This document shows positions 9,096-17,728 of a DNA stretch of 64,000 nt, one piece after another. Each line of letters starts with the position of its first letter. Position 1 is the stretch's first letter. This stretch comes from Caballeronia sordidicola (GTDB lineage: Bacteria > Pseudomonadota > Gammaproteobacteria > Burkholderiales > Burkholderiaceae). The stretch lies in assembly GCF_000729995.1 (NCBI RefSeq), contig NZ_JNFG01000035.1, positions 1 through 64,000 on the forward strand, given 5' to 3'. The notes beneath the pieces are model-generated. The model was not told the DNA's origin and searched no databases. It saw only the letters and a program-made list of their open reading frames with translations. A program made the position numbers and the translations under genes.

Positions 9096-10337
9096 TCAAG
9101 ACGCCGCGCCTTCGGGCAGTGCCGGCAGTTGCGTGACCGGAGACAAAACGATCACCACTAACTGGACTGCAAAGGCCACGGTCGACATCAGCAGGCATGC
9201 GCTCACGCCAGTTTGCGTCGCGAGGGCTGCGCCAAGCAACGCGCCAACGGGACGCGCTCCATAGGTTGCGGTGCTCATGATGGCCGACACGCGGCCGAGC
9301 ATGGCGTGGGGTGTGATTGCCTGGCGCAGTGTTGTTGAACCGATCGTCCACAGTACCGGCCCGGCGCCGAGCAAAAAGAAGCTCACGCAGGCCATCCATA
9401 CGTGCGGAAAAAACAATGTTGCGCTCATCAGCACTGATGCCAGCAACCCGCACAGCGGGCCGATCACGAGTGTCCGGCCAAACGAAACTCGCCTGGACAC
9501 TTCGGGCCCCGCCAGCGCACCGGCCACCATGCCCGCGCCATAGGCCGCCAGGCTCACGCCGATCACCCATGACGACATATGCAGGCGGTGCGCCGCGTAA
9601 GCCACGTAGACCGCCTGCAATACGAAATAGCCCAGGTTGAAGAAAACCGCGGTAAGGAGAATGGGGCGAAGCAGCGGGTCGCGGAATACGAAAGCGGCGC
9701 CCTCGCGGATCTCGGCGAGGAAATGCCTGCCGGTCCTGGGCAGATGCGCTGAGACGGGCAACGCGCGCAGCAGCGCAACGGCGAAGGCCGATAGCATGGT
9801 CGCTAACGCATAGGCCCAACCCGCGCCCACGAAGCCCACGATCACCCCACCTAGCGCCGGGCCTGCCGAATACGCAACGCTTCTAGCCAACTCTATACGG
9901 CTGTTGGCTGCGGGCAATGCAGCGCGAGGCACGAGGGAAGGTACGAGCGATGGTGCTGCAACGCTGTAAGCGACGGTACCCGCCGCGCCGATAAAACCGC
10001 AAATTGCAAGCATCGGCAGTGTCAGGAGGTGGGCTCCGATCAGCACGAGGATCGTGATCATTGCCAGTACGCGAACGGCTTCCGCGCTTGCCATCAGTCC
10101 GCGTCGGGAGTGACGGTCGGCATAGACGCCCATCGGCAGCGAGAGCAGCAGAAAGGGTAAGGTCTGGGCGGTTTGCAGCAGGCCGGTTTGCGCAGCGCTT
10201 GCGCCTAGCAGGAACACCGCAACGAGTGGCGCGGCGGCAAGACTGATCTGCTCGGCGGACTGCGCCAGCAAGTTCGACCAGGCTAAACGATGGAATGCGG
10301 GCGGTAAGACGATGCGCTGGTTAGGCGTGCGGTGCAT
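9096..10337 (-). CDS. MFS transporter, EntS-like exporter group
   Basis: The 413-residue polytopic protein has about twelve hydrophobic segments and the MFS loop motif GVYADRHSRRGLM between helices 2 and 3. It groups by appearance with the MFS_3/EntS-type exporters (LVPSLVPRAALPAANSRIE and the GGVIVGFVGAGWA segment), which export siderophores or drugs. The substrate is unknown. The annotated start is the ATG with AAGGAG nine bases upstream; an ATG twelve codons earlier has no such signal. The gene is preceded on its own strand by the small antitoxin-like gene, with about 130 bases between them, so co-transcription is possible. Confidence 0.88.
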   Translation of the reverse strand: MHRTPNQRIVLPPAFHRLAWSNLLAQSAEQISLAAAPLVAVFLLGASAAQTGLLQTAQTLPFLLLSLPMGVYADRHSRRGLMASAEAVRVLAMITILVLIGAHLLTLPMLAICGFIGAAGTVAYSVAAPSLVPSLVPRAALPAANSRIELARSVAYSAGPALGGVIVGFVGAGWAYALATMLSAFAVALLRALPVSAHLPRTGRHFLAEIREGAAFVFRDPLLRPILLTAVFFNLGYFVLQAVYVAYAAHRLHMSSWVIGVSLAAYGAGMVAGALAGPEVSRRVSFGRTLVIGPLCGLLASVLMSATLFFPHVWMACVSFFLLGAGPVLWTIGSTTLRQAITPHAMLGRVSAIMSTATYGARPVGALLGAALATQTGVSACLLMSTVAFAVQLVVIVLSPVTQLPALPEGAAS

Positions 10338-10464
10338 GACGGGGGACTCCTTGGGAGGTGGCCCGATCATCATGGTGTGAGGAGGCGCGCGATACGCCCC
10401 GGATCTTGCGCTTACGTTCTACTTTGTCCGGGCCCGCCAGCAAGCCGTCGGGCGCGTTCTCCGT

Positions 10465-10725
10465 TCACGCTTTCGCAGCGTCAAGTCTCGCTGTCAAATT
10501 GGCGATCACGCGATCCGCGGACACGTAATTGGCGTTGCGTTTAGCCTCGTCACGCGAAGCGAGCCCTCGCGCGATGAACTCGCTGCGATGCTGCCGGCGC
10601 GCGACTTCGGCGCGAACAGACTGCTCGAAAAAATCTGCAAGGCTTTCGCCTTCCAGCAAGACTCCCTTTGCAGATGCGAGCATCTCCGGGTCAATTGTTA
10701 CCGACACAAACAGGTCTGTCTTCAT
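10465..10725 (-). CDS. Antitoxin-like small protein without an adjacent toxin
   Basis: The 86-residue protein starts with a beta-strand-like MKTDLFVSVTIDPEML and continues with helices and SVRAEVARRQHRSEFIARGLASRDEAKR. The layout resembles YlcI/YnfO or ribbon-helix-helix antitoxins. Such proteins bind operator DNA and neutralise a ParE-like toxin encoded just downstream. Here the 90 bases downstream and the region upstream contain no such partner, so it is either an orphan or a stand-alone regulator. The start is fixed by AAGGA eight bases upstream; a longer frame reaching into the DeoR gene lacks a signal. The family call is tentative. Confidence 0.6.
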   Translation of the reverse strand: MKTDLFVSVTIDPEMLASAKGVLLEGESLADFFEQSVRAEVARRQHRSEFIARGLASRDEAKRNANYVSADRVIANLTARLDAAKA

Positions 10726-10810
10726 GGTGTATTTCCTTGAACTGCAACTTGCGAATAGCGGGCCGGCATCTTGGACCTCAGGGTCTCCAGTGAACCAACC
10801 AAAAGCCCTC

Positions 10811-11578
10811 TCAAGCATAAATAATCTCGATCCCATTCCCCTCGATCCAGTCGACGTATTTCTGTTCCAGCCCGGTGTCGGTGATCAGGTAATCGATCTT
10901 CTCGATACCACCGAACGTTGCAAACTCGCGCTTGCCGAATTTCTTCGAATCGGCGAGCAGGTAGATGGACCGCGCCGCGTCGATCATCGCGCGCTTCACG
11001 TGCAGGTCGATAAAATCCGGATACGAAATACCCGCCTCTATTGAGACACCGCCGGCTGCGAGAAACAGCTTGTCGACGAACATGCCTTCGAAGAATGCCG
11101 ATGCTTTCTCGCCCGATACCGCAATGGTCTCCGCCTTGAAAATCCCGCCTGTCAGCATGACCCGGTTCGTCGGCTCGCCGCCCAGGATGATGGCGATGTT
11201 GAGCGCGTTCGTGACAATGCGCAGGTTCTGCCGCTCCAACAAGGTCCTCGCCAGTTCCGTGGTCGTCGCGCCGCAGTCGAGAATGACCGAGTCGCCGTTC
11301 GATATAAACCCCGCCGCCTTGCGGCCAATCCGTGCCTTCTCTTCACTGGTCGGAAGTATCCCGGCGTCATAGGCATCGAGCAGGGCCTTGGGCTGGCGTG
11401 ACGTCAGGCGTACGTTGCCATGCACGCGCTCGACGCGGCCGGCTTTCTGCAATTCATCGACATCCTTGCGGATCGTCGGCATCGAGACGCCCAATTCGCT
11501 GGAAAGCTCCGACAGCTTTACCAGTTTCATGGCCTGCACCATCTCGAAGATTTTTTCTGTTCTAGCCCGCTGATCCAT
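10811..11578 (-). CDS. DeoR-family transcriptional regulator of the polyol locus
   Basis: The 255-residue repressor-type protein has the DeoR layout. An N-terminal winged helix-turn-helix (KLSELSSELGVSMPTIRKDVDELQKAG, residues about 18-45) is followed by the phosphosugar-sensing ISOCOT-like domain with ILDCGATTTELA, LTGGIF and LLADSKKFG. Members bind a sugar phosphate and release DNA. It is divergent from the transketolase gene across 181 bases that hold a short palindrome, and is most likely the local regulator of the operon running from 11.8 to 21.2 kb. The start has AGGGAAAG upstream. The inducer is not readable from sequence. Confidence 0.88.
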   Translation of the reverse strand: MDQRARTEKIFEMVQAMKLVKLSELSSELGVSMPTIRKDVDELQKAGRVERVHGNVRLTSRQPKALLDAYDAGILPTSEEKARIGRKAAGFISNGDSVILDCGATTTELARTLLERQNLRIVTNALNIAIILGGEPTNRVMLTGGIFKAETIAVSGEKASAFFEGMFVDKLFLAAGGVSIEAGISYPDFIDLHVKRAMIDAARSIYLLADSKKFGKREFATFGGIEKIDYLITDTGLEQKYVDWIEGNGIEIIYA

Positions 11579-11698
11579 GTCTGCTTTCCCTGCGAAGCCG
11601 CCTGAGACGCGCGCTGCGTCGACCCGCCTATTGTGCCTGATCCCTCCGACCTGAAAGCCAGGGTCAGTGTTTTCCCGGTCATGGGGATTTTTCGTTGA

Positions 11699-11712
11699 CT
11701 TTCGATAGAAAG
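11699..11712. promoter_or_regulatory. Candidate DeoR operator
   Basis: CTTTCGATAGAAAG is a perfect inverted repeat of five bases around GATA. It is located 48 bases before the transketolase start in the divergent region next to the deoR-type gene, with a further TTTCG half-like string just upstream. DeoR regulators often use TTTC...GAAA-type operators; binding here is inferred. Confidence 0.5.
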
Positions 11713-11759
11713 TAAAAGAAACTTAAAACCAAGCGAAAAAGAAGTTCAAGGAGCAGGGA

Positions 11760-12614
11760 ATGGAAAATCCGTACCGGCTGTCCGGCGAGGCATTACACCG
11801 GCGAGCCCAGGAAATCCGCAAGAAGATTTGCGTCATGAACTCGGCAGCCAAAAGCGGCCATACCGGAGGCGACATGTCCGAAGCGGACATCCTCGCGGCG
11901 CTTTATTTCCACGTGCTGCGCTACGAAGTGAAGGCGGACGAAGTGGTGAGCTGGCTCGACCAGTTCATCCTCAGCAAGGGGCACGGCGTGGGTGGTCTGT
12001 ACGCGTGTTTTGCTGAACTTGGCTGGTTGCCGGAGCGTGAACTCCTCACGTACCTGAAAGACGATTCGCGTCTTCCAGGCCACCCTGTAAGACAGAAACT
12101 GCCGAATTGGGTCACGGTGAATACCGGCGGCCTCGGACATGGTTTTCCAATCGCCGCGGGTCTCGCCATGGCCAAGCAGCGTCATGCGGGAAGCAACGGC
12201 GGCTCGGCCGGTCGCGTTTTTGTACTGACCGGCGACGGTGAACTGGAAGAAGGATCGAACTGGGAGGCGGCGATGTCGGCGGCGCATTTCGAGTTGTCGA
12301 ACCTCGTTGTGATCGTGGACCGCAACCGTCTGCAACTGGCGGATTTCACCCACAACATCATGGACCTCGAGCCGCTCGACGATAAATTCAAGGCGTTTGG
12401 TTTCGAAGTCCACGAAGTGAACGGTAACGAAGTCGATAAGATTTGGAAACTAATAGAAAGTCTGGATCACGAAAACAGAAAGCCGAAAGTGATCATCGCG
12501 AACACGATCAAGGGACGCGGCGTCTCGTTCATGGAGAACGTACCGGCATGGCATCACAAGTTCCCGGACGAAGATCAACTGAAGCAAGCGTTGCGGGAGC
12601 TTGAAGATGCGTGA
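11760..12614 (+). CDS. Transketolase, N-terminal (ThDP-binding) subunit
   Basis: This 284-residue protein corresponds to the first half of transketolase, which transfers two-carbon units between ketose and aldose phosphates. The thiamine-diphosphate motif starts at GDGELEEGSNWEA and ends at VDRN, and the GHxxxG-type substrate segment SKGHGVGGLYACFAELG is present. It is the separate N-subunit type rather than a full-length (about 660 residue) enzyme. Its stop overlaps the start of the C-subunit gene, so the halves are made together. It is the first gene of the sugar operon, directly opposite the DeoR regulator. AAGGAGCAGGGA provides the ribosome site. Confidence 0.93.
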   Translation: MENPYRLSGEALHRRAQEIRKKICVMNSAAKSGHTGGDMSEADILAALYFHVLRYEVKADEVVSWLDQFILSKGHGVGGLYACFAELGWLPERELLTYLKDDSRLPGHPVRQKLPNWVTVNTGGLGHGFPIAAGLAMAKQRHAGSNGGSAGRVFVLTGDGELEEGSNWEAAMSAAHFELSNLVVIVDRNRLQLADFTHNIMDLEPLDDKFKAFGFEVHEVNGNEVDKIWKLIESLDHENRKPKVIIANTIKGRGVSFMENVPAWHHKFPDEDQLKQALRELEDA

Positions 12615-13551
12615 GTACGGTGATTTGCGCGATGGCGCGGTGGGCGCAATCTGTCGTCTGACGGACGCGGGCGAGGACATCATCGTGATGGTCGCCGACT
12701 CCACGTCGACCTCCAAAATGGCCGCGTTCATGAAAGCGTATCCGGACCGCGTAGTGAACGTCGGGATCGCGGAGCAGAACATGGTCGGCATGGCGGCGGG
12801 CCTGGCGCTCGGCGGTCATACGGTCTTCACGGCTAACGCAGCGCCATTCCTGATCGGGCGCGCTAACGAGCAGGTCAAGAACGATATCTGCTATAGCGCG
12901 ACCAACGTCAAGATGCTCGGGCTCAATGCGGGCGTAGCCTATGGACCGCTGGCCTCGACTCATCACGCTATTGACGACATCTCGGTCATGAGCGGCTTCG
13001 GTACGGTCCAGATCTTCGCGCCTTGCGATGAAGTAGAGACGGCGCAAGTGGTCGAGTATGCGGCGTCTTTTGACGGGCCGGTTTATATCCGCCTGGACAA
13101 CGCAAAGTTTCCCATTGTTCACGACGCGCAATACCGGTTCAAGCCGGGACGCCCGGACGTGCTGATTGAAGGCAAGGGTGTTGTGGTGATCGCGCTCGGC
13201 TCAGCGGTGGGTGAAGCGCTCGAAGCGTGTGAAGCGCTGAAGAGCGAAGACGGGATAGACCCGACGCTGATTAATCTTTCTTCGCTGCGACCGCTCGACC
13301 ACGATGCGCTCGCGGCCATTATCGAACGGCATGACGCGGTGGTGACCGTGGAAGAGCACTCGCTGCACGGTGGCATTGGTGCGACTGTCGCGGTGCTGCT
13401 CGCGCGCAGACGCTTGTCGAAATCGCTGAACATGCTCGGCATCAGTGAAGGCGAGTTCGCACACTACGGCACTCGCAAAGGTATTCGAAAACACTATCGC
13501 ATCGACGCAGCAGGCATTGCGCAGACGGTGCGGTCTCTCTATACAAAGTAG
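12607..13551 (+). CDS. Transketolase, C-terminal subunit
   Basis: The 314-residue partner of the previous gene holds the pyrimidine-binding and C-terminal domains of transketolase. The catalytic glutamate lies in NVGIAEQNMVGMAAGLA, and STHHAIDDISVM and the C-terminal TVEEHSLHGGIG are conserved. ATG 12607 overlaps the end of the N-subunit gene by eight bases, which implies translational coupling. Split transketolases of this type occur in carbohydrate operons next to polyol dehydrogenases and ABC importers, as here. They probably let a specific ketose 5-phosphate drain into the pentose phosphate pathway. Confidence 0.93.
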   Translation: MREYGDLRDGAVGAICRLTDAGEDIIVMVADSTSTSKMAAFMKAYPDRVVNVGIAEQNMVGMAAGLALGGHTVFTANAAPFLIGRANEQVKNDICYSATNVKMLGLNAGVAYGPLASTHHAIDDISVMSGFGTVQIFAPCDEVETAQVVEYAASFDGPVYIRLDNAKFPIVHDAQYRFKPGRPDVLIEGKGVVVIALGSAVGEALEACEALKSEDGIDPTLINLSSLRPLDHDALAAIIERHDAVVTVEEHSLHGGIGATVAVLLARRRLSKSLNMLGISEGEFAHYGTRKGIRKHYRIDAAGIAQTVRSLYTK

Positions 13552-13580
13552 CACTTGCGGGTACCAGACGGAGACATGGC

Positions 13581-14378
13581 ATGAGCATTCAATACGATAC
13601 TTCGCTGCGTCACGGCGTCGACTTCGACTTTCGTCTCGACGGGAAAGTCGCGGTCGTGACCGGTGGCCTCGGCGGCATTGCAATGGCGACGAACGCTGCG
13701 CTGATCGGCAAGGGTGCACGCGTCGCTATTCTCTATCCGGCGTTTGAAGAAGCGCGCGTGGCCGGCGCTATCGAGGAACTTGGTTCGTTCAATGCGGTGG
13801 CGTTCGCTTGCGACGTTACGCAGGAAGTCGAAGTGGAAGCGGCCATTGCGGCTGCACACCGGCATTTCGGCGATCTTCATCTGCTGGTCAATGCCGCAGG
13901 CTGCATCACCCTGACGCGTGCGGAAGATATCGGCTTTGAAGAATGGCAACGGCAGATCGCGGTCAATCTGACGGGGCCGTTCCTTTGCGCCAAGCACTTC
14001 GCGAGGCACGTCCTGGCAAGCGGCCACGGCGGCAAGATCGTCAACATTGCCTCGCAGGCGGCGACCGTCGCCATCGACCAGCATTGTGCCTATACGTCGG
14101 CAAAGGCGGGCTTGATCGGCATGACCAAAGTGCTCGCGAAGGAATGGGCCGGCCGCGGCATCACAGTCAATACCGTCTCGCCGACCGTCGTTCTTACGCC
14201 AATGGGCGCGGCCGCCTGGGAGGGCGAAAAGGGCGAAGCGATGAAGAAAACGATACCCATTGGCCGCTTTGCGTACACCGACGAGATCGCCGCAGCCATC
14301 TTGTTCCTGCTGTCCAACGGCTCGGACATGATCACCGGCGCCGACATCATGATCGACGGCGGGTACACGATCTGTTGA
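13581..14378 (+). CDS. SDR dehydrogenase, polyol (threitol/arabitol)-type
   Basis: This 265-residue classical short-chain dehydrogenase has the Rossmann motif TGGLGGIA, the NAAG motif (VNAAGC), a Ser in IVNIASQ and the catalytic YTSAK, followed by PTVVLTPM. The N-terminal extension and the DFRLDGKVAVVTGG opening resemble GolD-type D-threitol/polyol dehydrogenases. Note that the cofactor motif reads TGGxGGIA rather than the common TGxxxGIG, a small deviation. It follows the transketolase genes by 29 bases in the same operon, so it probably oxidises the imported polyol to the ketose that the kinase and transketolase then process. The true substrate is not established. Confidence 0.87.
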   Translation: MSIQYDTSLRHGVDFDFRLDGKVAVVTGGLGGIAMATNAALIGKGARVAILYPAFEEARVAGAIEELGSFNAVAFACDVTQEVEVEAAIAAAHRHFGDLHLLVNAAGCITLTRAEDIGFEEWQRQIAVNLTGPFLCAKHFARHVLASGHGGKIVNIASQAATVAIDQHCAYTSAKAGLIGMTKVLAKEWAGRGITVNTVSPTVVLTPMGAAAWEGEKGEAMKKTIPIGRFAYTDEIAAAILFLLSNGSDMITGADIMIDGGYTIC

Positions 14379-14421
14379 CGCGCTGAACACTGGAATCAAG
14401 CGGCTAAAGACCGCGTCCGCA

Positions 14422-14472
14422 GTAAAACTTGCTTAGTAAAACCTGCTTAATAAGCCTGCCTAATAAAACTTG
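14422..14472 (+). repeat. Degenerate 14-base tandem repeat in the operon leader
   Basis: Units GTAAAACTTGCTTA and GTAAAACCTGCTTA are followed by ATAAGCCTGCCTA and the truncated ATAAAACTTG. The array ends 17 bases before the ATG of the periplasmic binding protein gene, so it lies in the mRNA just upstream of its ribosome site (AGGAG). A role in mRNA stability or differential expression is possible but unproven. Confidence 0.7.
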
Positions 14473-14489
14473 AATCAGGAGACAACAAC

Positions 14490-15434
14490 ATGTGGAAAAA
14501 ACTTGCCTTGTCCGCGGCCGTGGCTGCTTCGATGACCCTGGTCGTGCCTCTTGGCGCGCAAGCCGCGAGCAAGGGCACTATCGCCATTCTCGTGAACGCG
14601 CTCGACAACCCGTACTACGCGGCTGAGGCGAAGGGCGCGGACACAGAAGCGAAGAAGCTTGGCTATGACACCATCGTTCTGTCGCACGGCGAAGACGTGA
14701 ACAAGCAGAATGAACTCGTCAACCTGGTGATAGGCAAGGGCGTGAAGGGCATCGTGCTCGACAACGCCGATTCGAATAGCAGCGTGGCGACAGTGCGGAC
14801 CGCGAAGGAAAAGAAAGTGCCGGTCGTGCTGATCAACCGCGAGATCCCGAAGGACGGCCTTGCTATCGCGCAGTTGAGCCACAACAATCTCCAGGCCGGC
14901 ACGGAAGTCGCGCAACGTTTTGTCGAAACGATCGGCGAGAAAGGCGAATATGTTGAACTGACCTGCAATCTGGCGGACAAGAATTGCGTGACACGCTCGC
15001 AAGCTTTCCACCAGGTACTCGATCAATACCCCGACCTGAAGATGGTCGCGCGCCAGGATGCGAAGGGCGCGCTGCTGCCGGGCAAGCAGGCGATGGACTC
15101 GATCCTCCAGGAGCATCCGAACGTCAAGGGCGTGATTGCGGGCAACGGCCCGGTTGCGCTTGGGGCGATTGCATCGCTGGAGTCGGCCGGGCACAAGGAC
15201 GTGGTGGTGATGGGGATTGACGGCAGCAATGACGAGCGTGATTCCATTCTCGCCGGCAAGCTCAAGGCGACCGTCATGTTGCAGGCTCAAGGCATCTCGA
15301 TCCACGGTGTGGACCTGCTCGACAAGTACATCACTACCGGTAAAACCGGTGAGCAGGAACGTCAGTTGTTTCGCGGCATCCTGATCACTAAGTCCAACGC
15401 TTCGAAGGTGAACGACTTCTACTACACCAAGTAG
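14490..15434 (+). CDS. Sugar/polyol ABC transporter periplasmic binding protein (RbsB-like)
   Basis: The 314-residue protein has a Sec signal peptide (MWKKLALSAAVAASM... with cleavage near GAQA-A, residue about 25). It continues as a type I periplasmic binding fold of the ribose-binding (Peripla_BP_4) class: GTIAILVNALDNPYYAAEAKGA, GIVLDNADSN and VVMGIDGSND. It captures a sugar or polyol in the periplasm for the ATPase and permease encoded downstream. SQAFHQVLDQYPDLK is typical of the family. The ribosome site AGGAG precedes the start at normal spacing. The presence of polyol dehydrogenases suggests a four- or five-carbon polyol ligand. Confidence 0.92.
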   Translation: MWKKLALSAAVAASMTLVVPLGAQAASKGTIAILVNALDNPYYAAEAKGADTEAKKLGYDTIVLSHGEDVNKQNELVNLVIGKGVKGIVLDNADSNSSVATVRTAKEKKVPVVLINREIPKDGLAIAQLSHNNLQAGTEVAQRFVETIGEKGEYVELTCNLADKNCVTRSQAFHQVLDQYPDLKMVARQDAKGALLPGKQAMDSILQEHPNVKGVIAGNGPVALGAIASLESAGHKDVVVMGIDGSNDERDSILAGKLKATVMLQAQGISIHGVDLLDKYITTGKTGEQERQLFRGILITKSNASKVNDFYYTK

Positions 15435-15535
15435 GCAGTGAGTAGTCAGCGTACGAAATGCGGTTGCGGTTGGGGTTAGAAAACATCCGCATCTGCATCC
15501 GCATTCGCACGAAGTCTGTTTGAAGTGAGGAAGTC

Positions 15536-16186
15536 ATGTTTTATCGAATTCCCGTGCTGCGCACGCTGCTTTTGCCGATCGGTCTCGGCCTGGGCTTCAT
15601 GCTGGCGCTTGCAGGCTGCCACGTTGTCAGCGACACCGAACTGGCCGCGATCCGCAGCCAGGGCCAGCATCATGGACCGGATGCCGCGCAGGTCTTCAAC
15701 GGCCAACTGGTTCCGTACGCCGACAAGAACGCCAAGCCGGCTGCGCTAGTGGTCGGTGCGTTGACGCAGAACTTCGATAGCGCCTGCAAGCAATACGGCT
15801 TTCGCCAGAGCGACGCGTTTCCCTGCAACTTCTGGATCCGCGTTCAGGGCAAGGTGACGCGTGTAGACGATTCGTCGCGAGTGGGAAAGGCTTATGTGGA
15901 ACTCACGCAAGCGTCCGGCGGCGATCCGGTGGATATCGTCTTGCAGATGGGACCGGTGATCGTTGGTACGGGAGTGCGCGACGGTTTCCCCGGCATCAAG
16001 TACAGCGACTTCGACGACCAGACCAAGTTCGCCGCGTTCGGCCAGGAAATTAACAAACTGGTGGTGACGCATATGCAGCATTCCCTCAAGCTCAAAGTAG
16101 GCGACCCGGTCGACGTGGCCGCCGTCTACAGTACCTGGAGCGAACCGGCAGGCGAAATTCGCGCGATACCGGTGGCCTGGAAATGA
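15536..16186 (+). CDS. DUF2291 lipoprotein of sugar ABC systems
   Basis: The 216-residue product has a lipoprotein signal with lipobox LALAGC (Cys about residue 25) and matches the DUF2291 type found inside ribose/polyol ABC operons. Diagnostic parts are SDTELAAIRSQG near the N-terminus, FPCNFWIRVQGKV and the C-terminal SEPAGEIRAIPVAWK. The function of the family is not known; position between binding protein and ATPase suggests an accessory to import. The stop overlaps the ATPase start by four bases (ATGA). In the leader just upstream a GCATCC-like hexamer is repeated four times (15485-15510). Confidence 0.82.
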   Translation: MFYRIPVLRTLLLPIGLGLGFMLALAGCHVVSDTELAAIRSQGQHHGPDAAQVFNGQLVPYADKNAKPAALVVGALTQNFDSACKQYGFRQSDAFPCNFWIRVQGKVTRVDDSSRVGKAYVELTQASGGDPVDIVLQMGPVIVGTGVRDGFPGIKYSDFDDQTKFAAFGQEINKLVVTHMQHSLKLKVGDPVDVAAVYSTWSEPAGEIRAIPVAWK

Positions 16187-17709
16187 ACCTTAATCCCGAG
16201 CATGTGATCGAGACGAAGGGCCTTTCAAAGACCTATCCCGGCACGGCCGCGCTGGTCGATGTGAACTACAAGGTCCAGCGCGGCAAGGTCAACGTGCTGA
16301 TCGGCGAGAACGGTGCGGGCAAGTCCACGCTGATGAAATTGCTGGCCGGTGCGGAAGTGGCGAGCGCCGGCGAGATCTGGATTGACGAGAAGCGAGTGCA
16401 TATCACCGACGTGCGCAGCGCCGAGCGCCATGGCGTTGGCATCATCTTCCAGGAACTGAACCTGTTCCCCGAGATGACGGTGGCGGAGAACATCTACGCG
16501 GGCAATGAGCTGACAAGTGCCGGCGTGATCCGCAACAAGGCCGAGAATCATCAGGCGAAGATCCTGCTGGAGCGCTTGCAGATTCCTATCGATCCACGCA
16601 CGCGGCTCGGCAATCTGTATGTCGGTCAGCAGCAACTGGTCGAGATCGCCAAGGCGTTGTCCAAGCACATCAAGGTGCTGATCATGGACGAGCCTACCTC
16701 TGCGCTCTCCAAGACCGAAGTCGAAATCCTCTTCAAGATCATTCGCCAGTTGAAAGAGCAGGGTGTCACGGTGATCTATATCTCGCACCGGCTGGAAGAG
16801 ATCATGGCGATCGGCGACTGCATCACGGTGCTGCGCAATGGCCGTCTCGTGGCCGAAGACGAGATCGCCAACGTGGACATTCCGTGGATCATCGAGGCGA
16901 TGGTGGGGTCGTCGAAGAAGCGCTTTGCGTTCGCACAGCACGCGCTTGGCGAAGAAGTACTGAAGGTGACGAACCTGGCGCTCAAGCGCTCGAACGGCAT
17001 CTATGCACTCGATCATGTGTCGTTCAGCGTTTGCGCGGGCGAGGTTGTCGGCATCTATGGCTTGATGGGTGCGGGCCGTACTGAGTTGCTCGAAGCGCTG
17101 CTTGGCGCGCAGCCGCTTGCCATCGGACAGATTGAACTGGCGGGCAAGCGGATCGAGCGGCACAACATTCCGCAGCGCATCGACGCGGGTATTGCGCTCG
17201 TTCCCGAGGATCGGCAGAAGCAGGGCATGGTGCAACTCATGACCATTTTGGAAAACATGACACTGTCCAGTTTGTCCAAATTTGTCCGGCGTTTCTCGTT
17301 CGGCGCGCTGGGCCGCGCGAAGCAGGTCGATGCCGCCAACGACGTGATCAAGCGTCTTGCCATCAAGGCAAGTTCCGTCGATGCCCCCATCACATCGCTG
17401 TCGGGCGGCAACATGCAGAAGGTTGTCATCGGCAAAGCATTGCTGACATCACCCAAGGTCTTGCTGATGGACGAGCCCACACGCGGTATCGACGTCGGCG
17501 CGAAAGAGGACGTATACAAGACGATCAGCTTGCTCGCCCAATCGGGCATCGCCGTGGTCTATGCAACGTCCGAACTCGATGAAGCGATGGCCGTCTCCAA
17601 CCGCGTATTCGTGATGGCGAGCGGCAAGCTCACCGCCATCATGGGACGCGCCGAATTCGATAGCGAACGGATCGTGCGCGCGTCGACGCCCGCCACGGCC
17701 GTCGTCTGA
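16183..17709 (+). CDS. Sugar/polyol ABC transporter ATPase (RbsA-like, two ABC domains)
   Basis: The 508-residue tandem ATPase energises import of the sugar. Domain 1 has Walker A GENGAGKST, a degenerate signature YVGQQQLVEI and Walker B LIMDEPTSAL. Domain 2 has the typical altered Walker A (GLMGAGRTE), signature LSGGNMQKV and Walker B LLMDEPTRGIDV. These asymmetries are normal for RbsA/XylG/MglA proteins. It overlaps the DUF2291 gene by four bases and lies 19 bases ahead of the permease gene. Confidence 0.95.
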   Translation: MNLNPEHVIETKGLSKTYPGTAALVDVNYKVQRGKVNVLIGENGAGKSTLMKLLAGAEVASAGEIWIDEKRVHITDVRSAERHGVGIIFQELNLFPEMTVAENIYAGNELTSAGVIRNKAENHQAKILLERLQIPIDPRTRLGNLYVGQQQLVEIAKALSKHIKVLIMDEPTSALSKTEVEILFKIIRQLKEQGVTVIYISHRLEEIMAIGDCITVLRNGRLVAEDEIANVDIPWIIEAMVGSSKKRFAFAQHALGEEVLKVTNLALKRSNGIYALDHVSFSVCAGEVVGIYGLMGAGRTELLEALLGAQPLAIGQIELAGKRIERHNIPQRIDAGIALVPEDRQKQGMVQLMTILENMTLSSLSKFVRRFSFGALGRAKQVDAANDVIKRLAIKASSVDAPITSLSGGNMQKVVIGKALLTSPKVLLMDEPTRGIDVGAKEDVYKTISLLAQSGIAVVYATSELDEAMAVSNRVFVMASGKLTAIMGRAEFDSERIVRASTPATAVV

Positions 17710-17728
17710 AGCGACTGAGGTTCAATCC

